A stretch of DNA of 5,888 bases, from positions 1 through 5,888 of the forward strand of contig JBOFLG010000206.1 of NCBI GenBank assembly GCA_051657745.1, written 5' to 3'. Source of the DNA: JBOFLG01 sp051657745 (GTDB lineage Bacteria > Actinomycetota > Actinomycetes > Actinomycetales > Dermatophilaceae). This document shows, piece by piece, positions 5,842 through 5,888 of this stretch. The translations under genes and the position numbers were made by a program. The stretch's first letter is position 1; each line of letters opens with the position of its first letter. The notes under the pieces are model-generated. The model saw only the letters and a list, made by a program, of their open reading frames with translations, had not been told where the DNA came from and made no database searches.

Positions 5842-5888
5842 CCCTGGTCCCGACCACCCCCGCTCAGACCGGCCGCTGACCATCGGGG

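Noticed and set aside
5842..5888. Terminator after the cellulase gene
   Set aside because: TGGTC and GACCA flank only two bases, too tight for a hairpin loop, and no T-run follows; the window ends before anything better appears.
1..5888. CRISPR array, tRNA/rRNA genes, insertion sequence ends or attachment sites
   Set aside because: No spaced identical repeats of CRISPR type, no tRNA-like cloverleaf, no transposase or integrase coding and no flanking terminal inverted repeats were seen.

Overview
The window is GC-rich throughout, with a strong G/C third-position bias in the genes. It carries families typical of high-GC Gram-positive bacteria: a DUF2510 membrane protein, a VapBC50-like antitoxin/PIN pair and a secreted GH12 cellulase with a ricin-type lectin module. 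I read it as chromosomal DNA of an actinobacterium. Genus cannot be told from the sequence.

Left part (1-3283), all on the + strand: a defence/toxin-antitoxin neighbourhood. It opens inside a Fic-family gene whose 5' end lies outside the window but whose catalytic Fic motif is complete. After a 150-base gap comes an intact excisionase-like HTH antitoxin resembling VapB50. Five bases after it lies the wreck of its partner PIN toxin: both ends of the toxin are recognisable, but the middle is missing and the two ends are in different frames. Thirteen bases later starts a full-length type I restriction-modification methyltransferase subunit (HsdM). The expected hsdS and hsdR do not follow; hsdM runs into a gene on the opposite strand. 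The specificity and nuclease subunits must therefore be upstream of the window, elsewhere, or lost.

Right part (3381-5888): ordinary cell-envelope and secreted functions. A DUF2510 single-pass membrane protein, with a stalk of about eight four-residue units encoded by an exact 12-base tandem period, is on the - strand. Facing away from it across a 172-base divergent promoter region is a secreted endoglucanase: signal peptide, GH12 catalytic domain with both catalytic glutamates, Pro/Ala linker and CBM13 (ricin B-like) domain.

The most notable observations are the internally deleted toxin beside an intact antitoxin, the HsdM without downstream partners, and small repeated or palindromic elements in the divergent promoter region. 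I did not find a convincing wholly new system here; the left part looks like an eroded or rearranged defence island.
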